Positions 17,612 through 26,384 of a stretch of DNA of 64,000 nucleotides are shown here, piece after piece. Under the pieces are notes generated by a model that saw only the letters and a program-made list of their open reading frames with translations, searched no databases and was not told the origin of the DNA. Made by a program: the position numbers and the translations under genes. The DNA is from JARFQW01 sp963842955 (GTDB lineage Bacteria; Pseudomonadota; Gammaproteobacteria; Steroidobacterales; XN24): the NCBI GenBank assembly GCA_963842955.1, contig CAWJIJ010000002.1:302270-366269 (forward strand). The letters run 5' to 3'. Each line of letters begins with the position of its first letter. The stretch's first letter is position 1.

Positions 17612-18805
17612 CTAGCGCGCGGCGGCGATGTCGGCCGGTGTAACGACATCTCCGCTGTCGTTACCCCAGGCATTGCGCTGGTAGGTGATGATGGCGGCCA
17701 TCTGTTCGTCGGACAGCTGGGGTCCGAAGGCGGCCATGGCGGTGCCCGGCCGGCCATTCAGGCCAATGTCGATGTGTGCGGCGACATCGCCGGTAGCCAC
17801 CGCGCTGCCCGCGATGGCGGGGAAACCGGCGGCCGCAAGGCCCTGGCCGTTGGGCTGATGGCAAGCGCCGCAGTGGGCGTTATAGAGACCTTCGCCCTCG
17901 CTCATCGCGACGTCCATGCTCCACTCGGCGGGCGCCGGAGCGGCGGCGGGGACCATGGCCACGGCCTCCGGGGCCGGGGTGCTGAGCGACGCCGGAACGA
18001 CTTCGACCTTCGGCGGTGCGTTGGCAGCAATGAACTCAGCGTACTCGGCTTCCGGGACCACCCGGACTACCACCGGCATGAAGCCGTGATCCCGGCCGCA
18101 GAGCTCGGCGCACTGGCCCCGGTAAGTCCCGGGCGTTTCCGCCTGGAACCAGAATTCGTTGACGTACCCCGGTATGGCGTCCTTCTTGCCGCCAAGCTCC
18201 GGCACCCACCAGGAATGGATGACGTCGTTGGCGGTCATCAGCAGGCGGACCTTCGCGCCGACGGGAACCACGAGCGGGTTGTCCACGTCCAGGAGATAGT
18301 TTTCGACGGTTGACGGATCGATGCCCGAATTCAGCTGGCGGGCCAGGTTGCTTTGCTTGTCCAGCGAAGAGAAGAAGCCGAAACCCTCGTCAATGTAGTC
18401 GTAGTGCCACTTCCACTGGTAACCGGTGACCTTGACGGTGAGGTCGCTGTTGCGGGTGTCCTCCATGCGGATCAGGGTCTCCGCGGCGGGCACGGCCATG
18501 GCCACCAGGATGCCGATCGGGATGATCGTCCAAATGATCTCCACCTTCGTGCTGTGGCTGAACTGCGCGGGCTGCACGCCGAGCGACTTCCGGTGCGCGA
18601 AGATGGAGTAGATCATCGCCCCGAAAACCGCCACGGCAATGACGACGCACACGAGAAAAATCAGCATATGCAGGTCATAGACCTCGCCGCTGATACCCGT
18701 GACGCCCTTGGGCATATTCAGCTCCCAGTCCGCCATCGCGGCGCCGGGTAGCAGCAGGCCGAGGGCCAAGGCGGCCCGCCGGAAAGTCCCGAAAAAAATG
18801 GACAT
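17612..18805 (-). CDS. ctaC: Cytochrome c oxidase subunit II fused to a cytochrome c domain
   Basis: About 397 residues. A signal peptide (LALGLLLPGAAMA) and two membrane helices precede the periplasmic CuA cupredoxin domain, whose ligands are visible in CAELCGRDHGFM. After an Ala/Pro-rich linker (residues about 280-310) comes a cytochrome c domain with CGACH. This fusion (caa3-like subunit II) lets the complex accept electrons through its own heme c. I chose the ATG at 18805 because GGGAG precedes it by nine bases; an in-frame ATG at 18838 has no Shine-Dalgarno. Confidence 0.95.
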   Translation of the reverse strand: MSIFFGTFRRAALALGLLLPGAAMADWELNMPKGVTGISGEVYDLHMLIFLVCVVIAVAVFGAMIYSIFAHRKSLGVQPAQFSHSTKVEIIWTIIPIGILVAMAVPAAETLIRMEDTRNSDLTVKVTGYQWKWHYDYIDEGFGFFSSLDKQSNLARQLNSGIDPSTVENYLLDVDNPLVVPVGAKVRLLMTANDVIHSWWVPELGGKKDAIPGYVNEFWFQAETPGTYRGQCAELCGRDHGFMPVVVRVVPEAEYAEFIAANAPPKVEVVPASLSTPAPEAVAMVPAAAPAPAEWSMDVAMSEGEGLYNAHCGACHQPNGQGLAAAGFPAIAGSAVATGDVAAHIDIGLNGRPGTAMAAFGPQLSDEQMAAIITYQRNAWGNDSGDVVTPADIAAAR

Positions 18806-18872
18806 CTGTCCGAACTCCCAGATCTTGATCAGGCTCATTTTCTATCTTGTCTTCGTTCGTTCACTCATCGGG

Positions 18873-19373
18873 TCATGGACCCGTCGGGTCCGCGCGACGC
18901 ACCGGTTCCCCGAGCAGTTCCCGTACCCGCCGGCCGAGGCTCTCGCGTTCTTTCTGCACAAGCGGCGTGCCGATTTCCACCCGCTTGCCGTGCGAGGACA
19001 GGTACAGCCTGCCCGGATATCCGCGGCGCGCTCCCTGTTCCTCCACCAGTCGGACCCACGTCCGCGGTGCTTCGAAAATCTCCTCCGGTCCGCGGGCACC
19101 CTTCTCGACCCGCACCCGATCCTCGAACACGGTGATGATCTCCCGGTAACGACCGCGCTGCTGGCTTATCCAGAGCGCTGCACCGAGAAATGCCAGTTCC
19201 AGCCCCGCGAACGGGAGCACCGGCCAGAATCCGTGCCAGACGAAATACAGGGCTACCGACAACGATCCCGTAGCCACCCCCAGAAAGAACACCAGCGCCA
19301 TCTTCGGGGTCAGCGAACAATTGGCGCTGACAAAAATCCGGCCGAGGGGTGTTCTCTCGCGGGCTTGCTCCAT
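18873..19373 (-). CDS. DUF2244 membrane protein
   Basis: A 166-residue protein with two membrane helices near residues 25-65, followed by a soluble domain with ITVFEDRVRVEKG, FEAPRTWVRLV and KRVEIGTPLVQKERESL, a pattern I associate with DUF2244. It lies 67 bases upstream of cox2 on the same strand and may be the first gene of the oxidase operon. Its function is unknown. Confidence 0.8.
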   Translation of the reverse strand: MEQARERTPLGRIFVSANCSLTPKMALVFFLGVATGSLSVALYFVWHGFWPVLPFAGLELAFLGAALWISQQRGRYREIITVFEDRVRVEKGARGPEEIFEAPRTWVRLVEEQGARRGYPGRLYLSSHGKRVEIGTPLVQKERESLGRRVRELLGEPVRRADPTGP

Positions 19374-19479
19374 GCCTCTAGGATCTCAGCCGCTTGGAAG
19401 CGGTGCAATCGTAAAGCAAAGCGTCTCGCACCGCAACATAAGGACAGGCGCAAGCAACTGTTTTTCAAAGGCTAAATTA

Positions 19480-20182
19480 TTATTTAGACAGGAGCGATAC
19501 AAGCGGCCGCAAATCGATATGCGCGAACGCGGCCCGGCACAGGTCCCGGCCCGGCGAATCTCCGAGGTCGGGAACACGGCCCAGGAAGGGCGCAGCCAGG
19601 CGTTCCGCCAGGGATGCGACATTCTGATCGAGCCGCGGCATCTCCGCATCCAGCGTGTTCGCGACCCAGCCGGCGACCGGCAGACCCGAAGCCTCGATGG
19701 CCCGGGCCGTCAGCAGGCTGTGATTCAGGCACCCCAGCCGCAAGCCCACGACAAGAACGACCGGCAGACCCAGGGCCACGGCGAGATCCTCCATGGTCTC
19801 GGTATGGCCCAGCGGCACGAGCCATCCGCCTGCTCCCTCCGCCACCAGGATCGTTCCGCCGGGCGCCAGTCCCGATCCAGCGCGGGCCAGGTCACGAGCC
19901 GAAAGGCTCACGCCAGATTCCGCCGCGGCAATGTGGGGGGCAATAGCCGGCTCCAGTGCTATGGGATTGACCCGTTCGTAAGGGGGGGGCCCGTCCGGTG
20001 AGGCCGGACAATATCAATGCGTCGTCATTGCGCAGCGCCGTAGCCGGACCGGTGCAGCCGGCGGCGACCGGCTTGTATGCGGCCACCTCGAAGCCCGCCT
20101 CGGCGAGGCCGGTGATCAGGGCGCCGGCTACCACGGTCTTGCCGACCCCGGTGTCTGTGCCGGTGACGAACAGGCCCTTCAC
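19480..20182 (-). CDS. bioD: Dethiobiotin synthetase (frameshifted in a G8 run)
   Basis: BioD closes the ureido ring of dethiobiotin from diaminopelargonate, CO2 and ATP. The N-terminal frame has the P-loop GTDTGVGKT and YKPVAAGC. The C-terminal frame has ILVAEGAGGWLVPL and VVGLRLGCLNHSLLT. They join if the run of eight G at 19982-19989 is shortened to seven, giving RAPPYERVNPIALEPAIAPH, which fits the family. The start is a GTG at 20182 overlapping the bioC stop (GTGA). The corrected length is about 233 residues. Confidence 0.9.
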
Positions 20183-21060
20183 CGGCGCCTCGGGATCCGG
20201 TCCATCGGGACTCGAACCTCGCCGTCGGCAGACTCGAGAGCCGTGCCGCGGGGTGCGCCGGGTACCCAGGCGATGCCGTAGATGACCTCCCAGGTGGAAA
20301 CGAGTCGTCCATCCCGGTGCCAGCGCCGGTATGCCTTCTCTACCGCCGCCATTCGGCCGCGGCCGGTCAGGCCCCGGCTTCTCCCGGCCGTGACGTTTCG
20401 GGCGCCGATGGCCTTGAGGTCCAGCATGAGGGCCCGGAGGTCCGGATAGGTCAGGGTGAAGTGCTCCAGGTCCATGACGGGTTCGGCAAATCCGGCCCGG
20501 ACCAGGGCGTCCCCCACGTCATGCATGTCGATGAACCGGTTGACGTGGTTGTATCCGTCAGCCTCGGACCAGGCGGCGCGCAGTTCCCCGAGGGTATCCG
20601 GGCCGAACGTCGAGAACACGATCAGCCCGCTGGTGTTCAGCACCCGCCGAAACTCCCGGAACACGCGGTCGAGGTCAGGCGCCCACTGGAGCATGAGATT
20701 CGAGAACACAAGGCCGACCGAATCGTCCGCGAGCGGAAGACGGCCTGCGTCCGCGCACACCGCATGGGTCATCCGGGTGGCATCGGCAAATTCCGCCTCG
20801 CGCAGCATGAGTTCGGCGAGATCCAGGAGCAGCAGCCGGGCGTCCGGATAGTGCGCCCGCAATCCCGCCGCCGCGGTCCCGGTTCCGGCCCCGGCGTCGA
20901 GAATGCTTGCCGGCGTGACACTGACGGCATCGAGTCGTTCCAGGAGACGCGCCCGGACCTCCGTTTGCAGCACGGCGGCTGCGTTGTAGGTTCGGGCCGC
21001 GGCGTTGAACGCCTTGCGCACTGCGGGCGGCTCGACGCCGAAGGGGTCATCTGCATTCAT
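20179..21060 (-). CDS. bioC: Malonyl-ACP O-methyltransferase BioC
   Basis: BioC methylates malonyl-ACP so that fatty acid synthesis can build pimeloyl-ACP. The 293 residues begin VRKAFNAAARTYNAAAVLQ, the usual BioC opening. The S-adenosylmethionine motif is ILDAGAGTGTAAAGL, and LVFSNLMLQWAPDLDRVFRE is typical of the family. The ATG at 21060 overlaps the bioH stop (ATGA); the frame is open further upstream, but only as noise antisense-like to bioH. Confidence 0.95.
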   Translation of the reverse strand: MNADDPFGVEPPAVRKAFNAAARTYNAAAVLQTEVRARLLERLDAVSVTPASILDAGAGTGTAAAGLRAHYPDARLLLLDLAELMLREAEFADATRMTHAVCADAGRLPLADDSVGLVFSNLMLQWAPDLDRVFREFRRVLNTSGLIVFSTFGPDTLGELRAAWSEADGYNHVNRFIDMHDVGDALVRAGFAEPVMDLEHFTLTYPDLRALMLDLKAIGARNVTAGRSRGLTGRGRMAAVEKAYRRWHRDGRLVSTWEVIYGIAWVPGAPRGTALESADGEVRVPMDRIPRRR

Positions 21061-21842
21061 TGCGCGGTGGCCTCCACGGCGCCCAGGAAGCGCAGCAGCT
21101 CGTCGGTGAATTCGGCGGCATGGGTCAGAAATGGCGCGTGGCCACAGCGGCCAAAGGCATGAAACCGGGCATGGGGCACCGCGTGCGCGAGATGCCGGCC
21201 AGCTGCGGCCGGGGTCAGCCGGTCGCGATCTCCCGAAAGAACCAGCGCCGGCGTTTGCAGGCGAGGAAGGTCCGGCCGCAGGTCGGTATCGGCCAGCACC
21301 GACAGCCCGGACCGGAGCGCTTCGGGGGCCGGTGCGCCGTGTTCGAAGACCCGGGTCCGCAGGTCCTTCAGGGCCGTGGCGCCGTGGGCGTCCCCGCGCA
21401 TCTGCAGGGTCAGGAAATCCTGGACCGTCCCGCGATAGTCCTGGGCAAGTCCCGCAGCGAAGGCTTCGAGCACGTCGTGGGCCATGCCGCTCTCCCAGCC
21501 CGGCCCGGCCAGAAACCGTGGCGTGGCGCCCACCAGGACGAGCCGGCGTACCCGCTCCGGCTGGTCCAGGGCAAAACGCATGGCCAGGGTCGCACCCAGT
21601 GACCACCCCAACAGATGGCAGCGCCAGGGAAGGGCTTCGCTGAGCCAGTCGACAGCCTGCGCGAGGTTGAAGCCGTCTGGCGGGCGGGGGCTCAGTCCGT
21701 GGCCCGGCAGATCGATGCGTACGAGTCGGCAATGGCGCTCAAGGGCGGGCCGCACCGGATCCCATATGCCGCTGTGCAGGCCCCAGCCATGCACAAGCGC
21801 CAGCAAGGGCCCGTGTCCCGAGGTTTCCGTGTGCAGCTTCAT
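21057..21842 (-). CDS. bioH: Pimeloyl-ACP methyl ester carboxylesterase BioH
   Basis: A 261-residue alpha/beta hydrolase that removes the methyl group from pimeloyl-ACP methyl ester. The oxyanion region LVHGWGLHSGIWDP, the nucleophile elbow GWSLGA, the acid segment LSGDRDRL and the catalytic His in CGHAPFL are all present. It is linked to bioF by an ATGA overlap, consistent with co-translation in the biotin operon. Confidence 0.95.
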   Translation of the reverse strand: MKLHTETSGHGPLLALVHGWGLHSGIWDPVRPALERHCRLVRIDLPGHGLSPRPPDGFNLAQAVDWLSEALPWRCHLLGWSLGATLAMRFALDQPERVRRLVLVGATPRFLAGPGWESGMAHDVLEAFAAGLAQDYRGTVQDFLTLQMRGDAHGATALKDLRTRVFEHGAPAPEALRSGLSVLADTDLRPDLPRLQTPALVLSGDRDRLTPAAAGRHLAHAVPHARFHAFGRCGHAPFLTHAAEFTDELLRFLGAVEATAQ

Positions 21843-23032
21843 GGAGCGGGTTGCGCCGCCGGCAGGCCGGACAAGGCGTCGAGAAGACGGTCGACGTCAG
21901 CCTCCGCATGGGCGGCGGACAGGCTCACCCTCAGGCGGGCCGTCCCCTCGGGGACCGTCGGCGGGCGAATGGCGGGAACCCAGAGACCCGCCTCGAACAA
22001 GGCTTCGGATGCCGCGACCGCTGCGTGCGCCGAGCCCATAATGACCGGCTGGATCGGCGTTTCCGAGGGCGCGAGGGTGAGTCCAAGGGATGCCGCGGCG
22101 GTGCGGAACCGGTTGATATGCCCGGTCAGACGCTGTCGGCGCCAGTCCTCTGCCCGGGCGATGGTCACCGCCTCGCGGACCGCTGCGGCAATCGCGGGAG
22201 GCGGCGCCGTCGTGTAGATCCAGGAACGGGCCTTTTGGACCAGGGTGTCCACCAGCGGTACGCTGCCGGCGACGAAGGCGCCGAATCCCCCCAGGGCTTT
22301 ACCGAGGGTTCCCACGAGAACCGGCACCTGCTCGTGATTGAGCGCGGCGGTGGCGCCCCGGCCATCCGCGCCGATCACGCCCAGTCCATGGGCATCGTCC
22401 ACGACCAGGCACGCGCCGCGTTCGTCACAGATCGAAGCCAATTGCGCCAGGGGTGCAATGTCGCCATCCATGCTGAACACGCCGTCGGTCACGACGAACG
22501 TACGCGAATCCCCGGCTGCTTCGAGCCGCCGCGCCAGGGCCGCGGCATCCGCATGCGCATACCGGCGCACCCTGGCGCCGGTCAGGCGGGCAGCGTCGAT
22601 AAGGGACGCATGATTGAGCCGGTCCTCGAGAACGAGATCGCCCCGGCGGACAAGGGCCGTCAGCGCCCCCAGGTTTGCCATGTAGCCGGTCGAAAACAGG
22701 AGCGCGCGTGGCCGTCCCGTCCACTCGGCGAGCGTCTCTTCCAGGGCCTCGTGTTCCCGGGTGTGACCGCCCGCAAGGTGCGCCGCGCCGGCGCCGGTGC
22801 CCCAGATCCCGGCTGCCTTCGCAAGCACGTCCGCGATCCGCGGATCCCTGGCCAGACCCAGGTAGTCATTGCTGGAGAATCCGATACAGCGCCGGCCATC
22901 CACGAGCTGCCACGGGGCCTGGAGTCCGGCATCCACCACCCGCGGCTGCCGGTACAGTCCCGCCAGGCGGCGGTTGTCCAGCGCCCGGGAAAGGGCCTCG
23001 TCCCGGGCCTGCCCGGTGTCAGGCCCGGGCAT
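21839..23032 (-). CDS. bioF: 8-amino-7-oxononanoate synthase
   Basis: A 397-residue PLP enzyme that condenses pimeloyl-ACP with alanine. Family signatures include GFSSNDYLGLARDPRI, GTGAGAAHLAGGHTREHEAL, VVDDAHGLGVIG and the PLP lysine segment GTLGKALGGFG. The ATG lies 14 bases inside bioB. Confidence 0.97.
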   Translation of the reverse strand: MPGPDTGQARDEALSRALDNRRLAGLYRQPRVVDAGLQAPWQLVDGRRCIGFSSNDYLGLARDPRIADVLAKAAGIWGTGAGAAHLAGGHTREHEALEETLAEWTGRPRALLFSTGYMANLGALTALVRRGDLVLEDRLNHASLIDAARLTGARVRRYAHADAAALARRLEAAGDSRTFVVTDGVFSMDGDIAPLAQLASICDERGACLVVDDAHGLGVIGADGRGATAALNHEQVPVLVGTLGKALGGFGAFVAGSVPLVDTLVQKARSWIYTTAPPPAIAAAVREAVTIARAEDWRRQRLTGHINRFRTAAASLGLTLAPSETPIQPVIMGSAHAAVAASEALFEAGLWVPAIRPPTVPEGTARLRVSLSAAHAEADVDRLLDALSGLPAAQPAP

Positions 23033-24026
23033 CGCCTGCCGGCACCGGCTCGGCGTCGAGGCCGAGCCGCCGGAGCAACCGCATGTCCCGGGCCTCGCCT
23101 GGATTGGCGGTGGTCAGCAGTTTGTCGCCGTAGAAAATCGAGTTGGCCCCTGCGAAGAACGCCAGTGCCTGGGTCTCGTCCGACATGTCCGTTCGTCCGG
23201 CGGACAGGCGAAGGTATGAGGCGGGCATCAGGATCCGCGCCACGGCGATGCACCGCACCAGTTCAAGGGGGTCCAGGGGCTCCACGCCATGCAGCGGCGT
23301 CCCCTCGACCTGCACCAGCTGATTGATCGGGACGCTTTCCGGATGTTTCGGCAGGGTCGCGAGGGTGTGAAGCATGGCGGCCCGGTCATCGACGGTTTCG
23401 CCCATCCCGAGGATGCCGCCGCAGCAGACGTTCATGCCGGCGTCGCGGACATGGGCGAGCGTGTCCAGACGCTCGGCGTAGGTTCGGGTCGTAATGACCT
23501 CCGGATAGAAGCGCTCGGATGTATCCAGGTTGTGGTTGTAATAGTCGAGACCGGCCTGCTTCAGCTCGCCGGCCTGCTTGGCCGTGAGCATGCCCAGCGT
23601 CGCACAGGTCTCCAGTCCCAGCGCCTTGACCCCCCGGATCATCGCCTTGATGGCTTCGATCTGGTGAGGACGAGGATTCCGGTAGGCCGCACCCATGCAG
23701 AAACGGCTGGCGCCGGCTGCCCGCGCTTCCCGCGCGTTCTCGATCACTGTTTCCAGGTCCAACAGCTGCTCCGGGGCCAGCCCGGTTTCGTATCGCACGC
23801 TCTGCGGGCAATAGGCGCAGTCCTCGGGGCACGCGCCGGTCTTGATGCTGAGCAGCGTGCTGATCTGGACGCGGCCGTGAGGAAAGTGGGTGCGATGCAG
23901 CCCGTGGGCTTCGTAGAGAAGCTCGAACAGGGGCAGGTCAAACAGTCCCCGGACTTCGGCCACGGACCAGTCCGTACGCGGTGTCGGGGAAAGTCCAGTC
24001 CCCTGATCTTCGAGCGGCGTCGCCAT
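23019..24026 (-). CDS. bioB: Biotin synthase
   Basis: The radical SAM enzyme that inserts sulfur into dethiobiotin, 335 residues. The 4Fe-4S cysteines lie in CPEDCAYC, preceded by STLLSIKTGA. Further family segments are YYNHNLDTSERFYPEVITTR, GGILGMGETVDDR and LSAGRTDMSDE. It is the promoter-proximal gene of bioBFHCD, whose five genes overlap or nearly overlap throughout. Confidence 0.97.
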   Translation of the reverse strand: MATPLEDQGTGLSPTPRTDWSVAEVRGLFDLPLFELLYEAHGLHRTHFPHGRVQISTLLSIKTGACPEDCAYCPQSVRYETGLAPEQLLDLETVIENAREARAAGASRFCMGAAYRNPRPHQIEAIKAMIRGVKALGLETCATLGMLTAKQAGELKQAGLDYYNHNLDTSERFYPEVITTRTYAERLDTLAHVRDAGMNVCCGGILGMGETVDDRAAMLHTLATLPKHPESVPINQLVQVEGTPLHGVEPLDPLELVRCIAVARILMPASYLRLSAGRTDMSDETQALAFFAGANSIFYGDKLLTTANPGEARDMRLLRRLGLDAEPVPAGDARA

Positions 24027-24066
24027 ATTCGCGCTGTACCCCGGGGCCGGCTGCGGCAGGATCCGG

Positions 24067-24132
24067 AGTATTCGGTGCCGGGCTCGAGGCTGTCAACCAG
24101 CCATGATCATCAAAGCGAACAACTGGTTACAA
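24067..24132 (-). promoter_or_regulatory. bioB promoter with BirA-like half-sites
   Basis: On the minus strand a perfect -35 TTGACA (24091-24096) is separated by 18 bases from AATACT (24067-24072), about 40 bases before the bioB ATG. Around the -35 are GGTTGACA (24091-24098) and, further upstream, TTGTAACC (24125-24132), which resemble the halves of the BirA operator TTGTAAACC/GGTTTACAA. The spacer is 26 bases against about 16 in E. coli, so the operator assignment is uncertain. The promoter is the better-supported part. Confidence 0.5.
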
Positions 24133-24819
24133 AACGTACAAAAAGCGATTTTTCCGCCGTGCTGCCTGCTGTGTGGTGGCGGCGCGGAGCGCGGGGACCT
24201 GTGCCGCGGCTGTTTCGTCGACCTGCCCCGGAACACGGGGGCCTGTGATGGCTGCGCCGCGCCTTCCGCCGCCAGCCGTTGTGGCCGGTGCCTCTCGGCG
24301 CCGCCGCCATGGGAAAGAGCCTGGGTGCCCTTTGCCTACCGGTTCCCCGTGGATCGTATGATCGGGCGCTTCAAGTATTCCGGCGACCTGGTCGCCGGCC
24401 GGGTCCTGGGTGACGCGGCGGCATCCGAGGCAAACCTGCAGATCAAGGCGGGCGCCCTGTTGCCGGCCTGCCTCGTGCCGGTCCCCCTGCACGCATCGAG
24501 AGCCCGGGAACGGGGTTTCGACCAGGCGGTGTCTCTCGCACGGACGATTGGCCGCCGCCTCGATCTTCCGGTTCGGGGCGATCTGATCCAGCGGACCCGG
24601 CCCACCCGTCCCCAGGCAAGCCTGGGGGCGGCGGAGCGGGGACGGAATCTGCGGGGCGCCTTCGGAACGACCAGCAATCCAGCCCCGCTGCACGTGGCCC
24701 TTGTGGACGATGTGCTGACCAGTGGCGCAACTGCGGCAGCGGCGGCACGGGCTCTCTATCGTTCCGGGGCAGAGCGGGTAGATGTCTGGTGTATCGCCCG
24801 GGGCGGGGCTCAGCGATAG
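24103..24819 (+). CDS. comF: ComF-family phosphoribosyltransferase-like protein
   Basis: A 238-residue ComF protein, linked in naturally competent bacteria to uptake of transforming DNA. An N-terminal zinc-finger region has CCLLCGGGAERGDLCRGC and SRCGRC. The middle has RMIGRFKYSGD, and the end carries the PRPP-binding loop VALVDDVLTSGAT. It is divergent from bioB, as in many gammaproteobacteria, and its 3' end overlaps the end of ubiA by ten bases. Confidence 0.92.
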   Translation: MIIKANNWLQNVQKAIFPPCCLLCGGGAERGDLCRGCFVDLPRNTGACDGCAAPSAASRCGRCLSAPPPWERAWVPFAYRFPVDRMIGRFKYSGDLVAGRVLGDAAASEANLQIKAGALLPACLVPVPLHASRARERGFDQAVSLARTIGRRLDLPVRGDLIQRTRPTRPQASLGAAERGRNLRGAFGTTSNPAPLHVALVDDVLTSGATAAAAARALYRSGAERVDVWCIARGGAQR

Positions 24820-25724
24820 GGCGCGAAGGTATAGTCGAGAACAATGCCGACAAACAGTGCCAGGCCGACGAGATTGTTGTTCAGGAATGCCCGAAAACAG
24901 GCCGGCGGCTCGCGGTCGCGAATCAGGTACTGCTGCCAGCCAAAGAGTCCGGCGGCGACCGCGACTCCGCCGTAGTACCAGGCGCCCAACCCGGCCTGGC
25001 GGCCCGCCATGAACATCGCGAGCACGAAAAGAACCTGCAGCGCCCCGATGATCATGCGGTCCGCATCGCCGAACAGGATCGCGGAGGAACGGACCCCGAT
25101 GCGCCGGTCGTCGGCCCGGTCGACCATGGCGTACATGGTGTCGTAGATCACCGCCCAGATGATGACGGCAATAAACAAGAGCCAGCCGATCCTGGGTACC
25201 GCACCGGTCTGGGCCGCAAAAGCCATGGGCACACCCCAGCCGAAGGCGACCCCGAGATAAATCTGCGGAAGCGACGTGAACCGCTTCAGAAAAGGATACG
25301 TCGCGGCCAGAAACCCTCCGCCCAGGGCCATGAAGACAGTCAGCCTGTTCATCGTAGAGACCAGGCCCAGGGCAATGAGCGAGAAACCCGCTGCCAGGAG
25401 CAGGGCTTCTACCGGTGACACCTGACCCGAGGCCACGGGCCGGTCCCGGGTGCGGCTCACATGGGGGTCAATCGCCCGGTCCGCGAAATCATTGATTGCG
25501 CATCCGGCGGACCGCATCAGGAACACCCCCAGCACGAACACCACGAAAACCTCCGGCCGGGGATGGCCTTCGCCGGCAATCCACAGGGCCCAAAGCGTCG
25601 GCCAGAGCAAAAGGAGGGTACCGATAGGCCGCTCGAGTCGAATCAGCCGGCCGTAAGCGGCGATCTGCCTGCGAATGTCTTGCAGGGTACTCCGGGGGGG
25701 ATCGCCCGCCGGGGGGGCGTTCAA
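24810..25724 (-). CDS. ubiA: 4-hydroxybenzoate octaprenyltransferase
   Basis: A 304-residue membrane prenyltransferase of ubiquinone synthesis. The two Asp-rich motifs are present: INDFADRAIDPHVSRTRDRP and DTMYAMVDRADDRRIGVRS. The N-terminus RLIRLERPIGTLLLLWPTLW is typical. There is no in-frame ATG near the expected start; a TTG at 25724 overlapping the ubiC stop (TTGA) gives a normal protein and fits the coupled overlaps seen elsewhere here. Confidence 0.93.
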   Translation of the reverse strand: MNAPPAGDPPRSTLQDIRRQIAAYGRLIRLERPIGTLLLLWPTLWALWIAGEGHPRPEVFVVFVLGVFLMRSAGCAINDFADRAIDPHVSRTRDRPVASGQVSPVEALLLAAGFSLIALGLVSTMNRLTVFMALGGGFLAATYPFLKRFTSLPQIYLGVAFGWGVPMAFAAQTGAVPRIGWLLFIAVIIWAVIYDTMYAMVDRADDRRIGVRSSAILFGDADRMIIGALQVLFVLAMFMAGRQAGLGAWYYGGVAVAAGLFGWQQYLIRDREPPACFRAFLNNNLVGLALFVGIVLDYTFAPYR

Positions 25725-26308
25725 TGGGATCCGAGCCGGTCGATGCCGGGCAGGAAAAGTTCGTAGACCAGCAGGGGGCCGGCGCTGAGCGCAAAAATGG
25801 AGCGGCGCGCCCACATGGCGGCGGGCCGGATGTCGGCGTCGGCCAGGGCGCTGGCGAAGGCCGGGTGCGTGGACTCGGCTCGCGCAAACTCGAAATCCAG
25901 GCGCCGCATCCCGCCCCGGGCCTCGAGTGCGTCCCCCAGTGGTGTCGAGCCGAGCCTTTCCAGCCACGGCTCTGCGAGCAGCGTTTCCGGCGGCACGAGG
26001 GTGACCGCGCAGATGCAGAGCCGGGGTCCGCAGCGCATGTTGACCCGGCGGACGTGAAGCATGGCGGACTCGGTTCCCAGCAACGCCCGGTCTTCCGGGC
26101 TGGACGGTTCCAGGCCTTCGCCGATCAGATCCAGGCCGAACTGGTCTCCACAGGCCGCACGCAGGCTCGCTGTGAGCGAGCCCCGGTCTTCGAGCAACCG
26201 GCGCAGCAGCGGGTCTGAAGGGAGCGCCCCGGGCTGATCCGAACGCCGCCAGGCAAGATCGAATTCCTGCAGGGAATCTCCGGCGCGGGGTTTAGCGGGC
26301 GTTTCCAT
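25721..26308 (-). CDS. ubiC: Chorismate pyruvate-lyase
   Basis: About 195 residues. UbiC removes pyruvate from chorismate to give 4-hydroxybenzoate, the substrate of the next gene's product. Segments such as GSLTASLRAACGDQFGLDLI, MLHVRRVNMRCGPRLCICAV and WARRSIFALSAGPLLVYELF with LPGI near the end fit UbiC. The ATG at 26308 is preferred; a TTG 24 bases upstream is also in frame. Confidence 0.93.
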   Translation of the reverse strand: METPAKPRAGDSLQEFDLAWRRSDQPGALPSDPLLRRLLEDRGSLTASLRAACGDQFGLDLIGEGLEPSSPEDRALLGTESAMLHVRRVNMRCGPRLCICAVTLVPPETLLAEPWLERLGSTPLGDALEARGGMRRLDFEFARAESTHPAFASALADADIRPAAMWARRSIFALSAGPLLVYELFLPGIDRLGSH

Positions 26309-26384
26309 GCTATGCAGCGGCCAAGGGAACAAAGCGCATTATAGGTCCTGGGTCGGGGAGAGTCAGACCCCCGTTGCGCGGCAG

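Noticed and set aside
15891..17615. Open frame of 574 codons on the plus strand
   Set aside because: It is antisense to cox1; its His/Gln/Glu-rich composition is the complement of hydrophobic codons.
19472..19487. Palindrome CTAAATTATTATTTAG at the end of bioD
   Set aside because: AT-only stem without a T run; it covers the bioD stop and is too weak to call a terminator.
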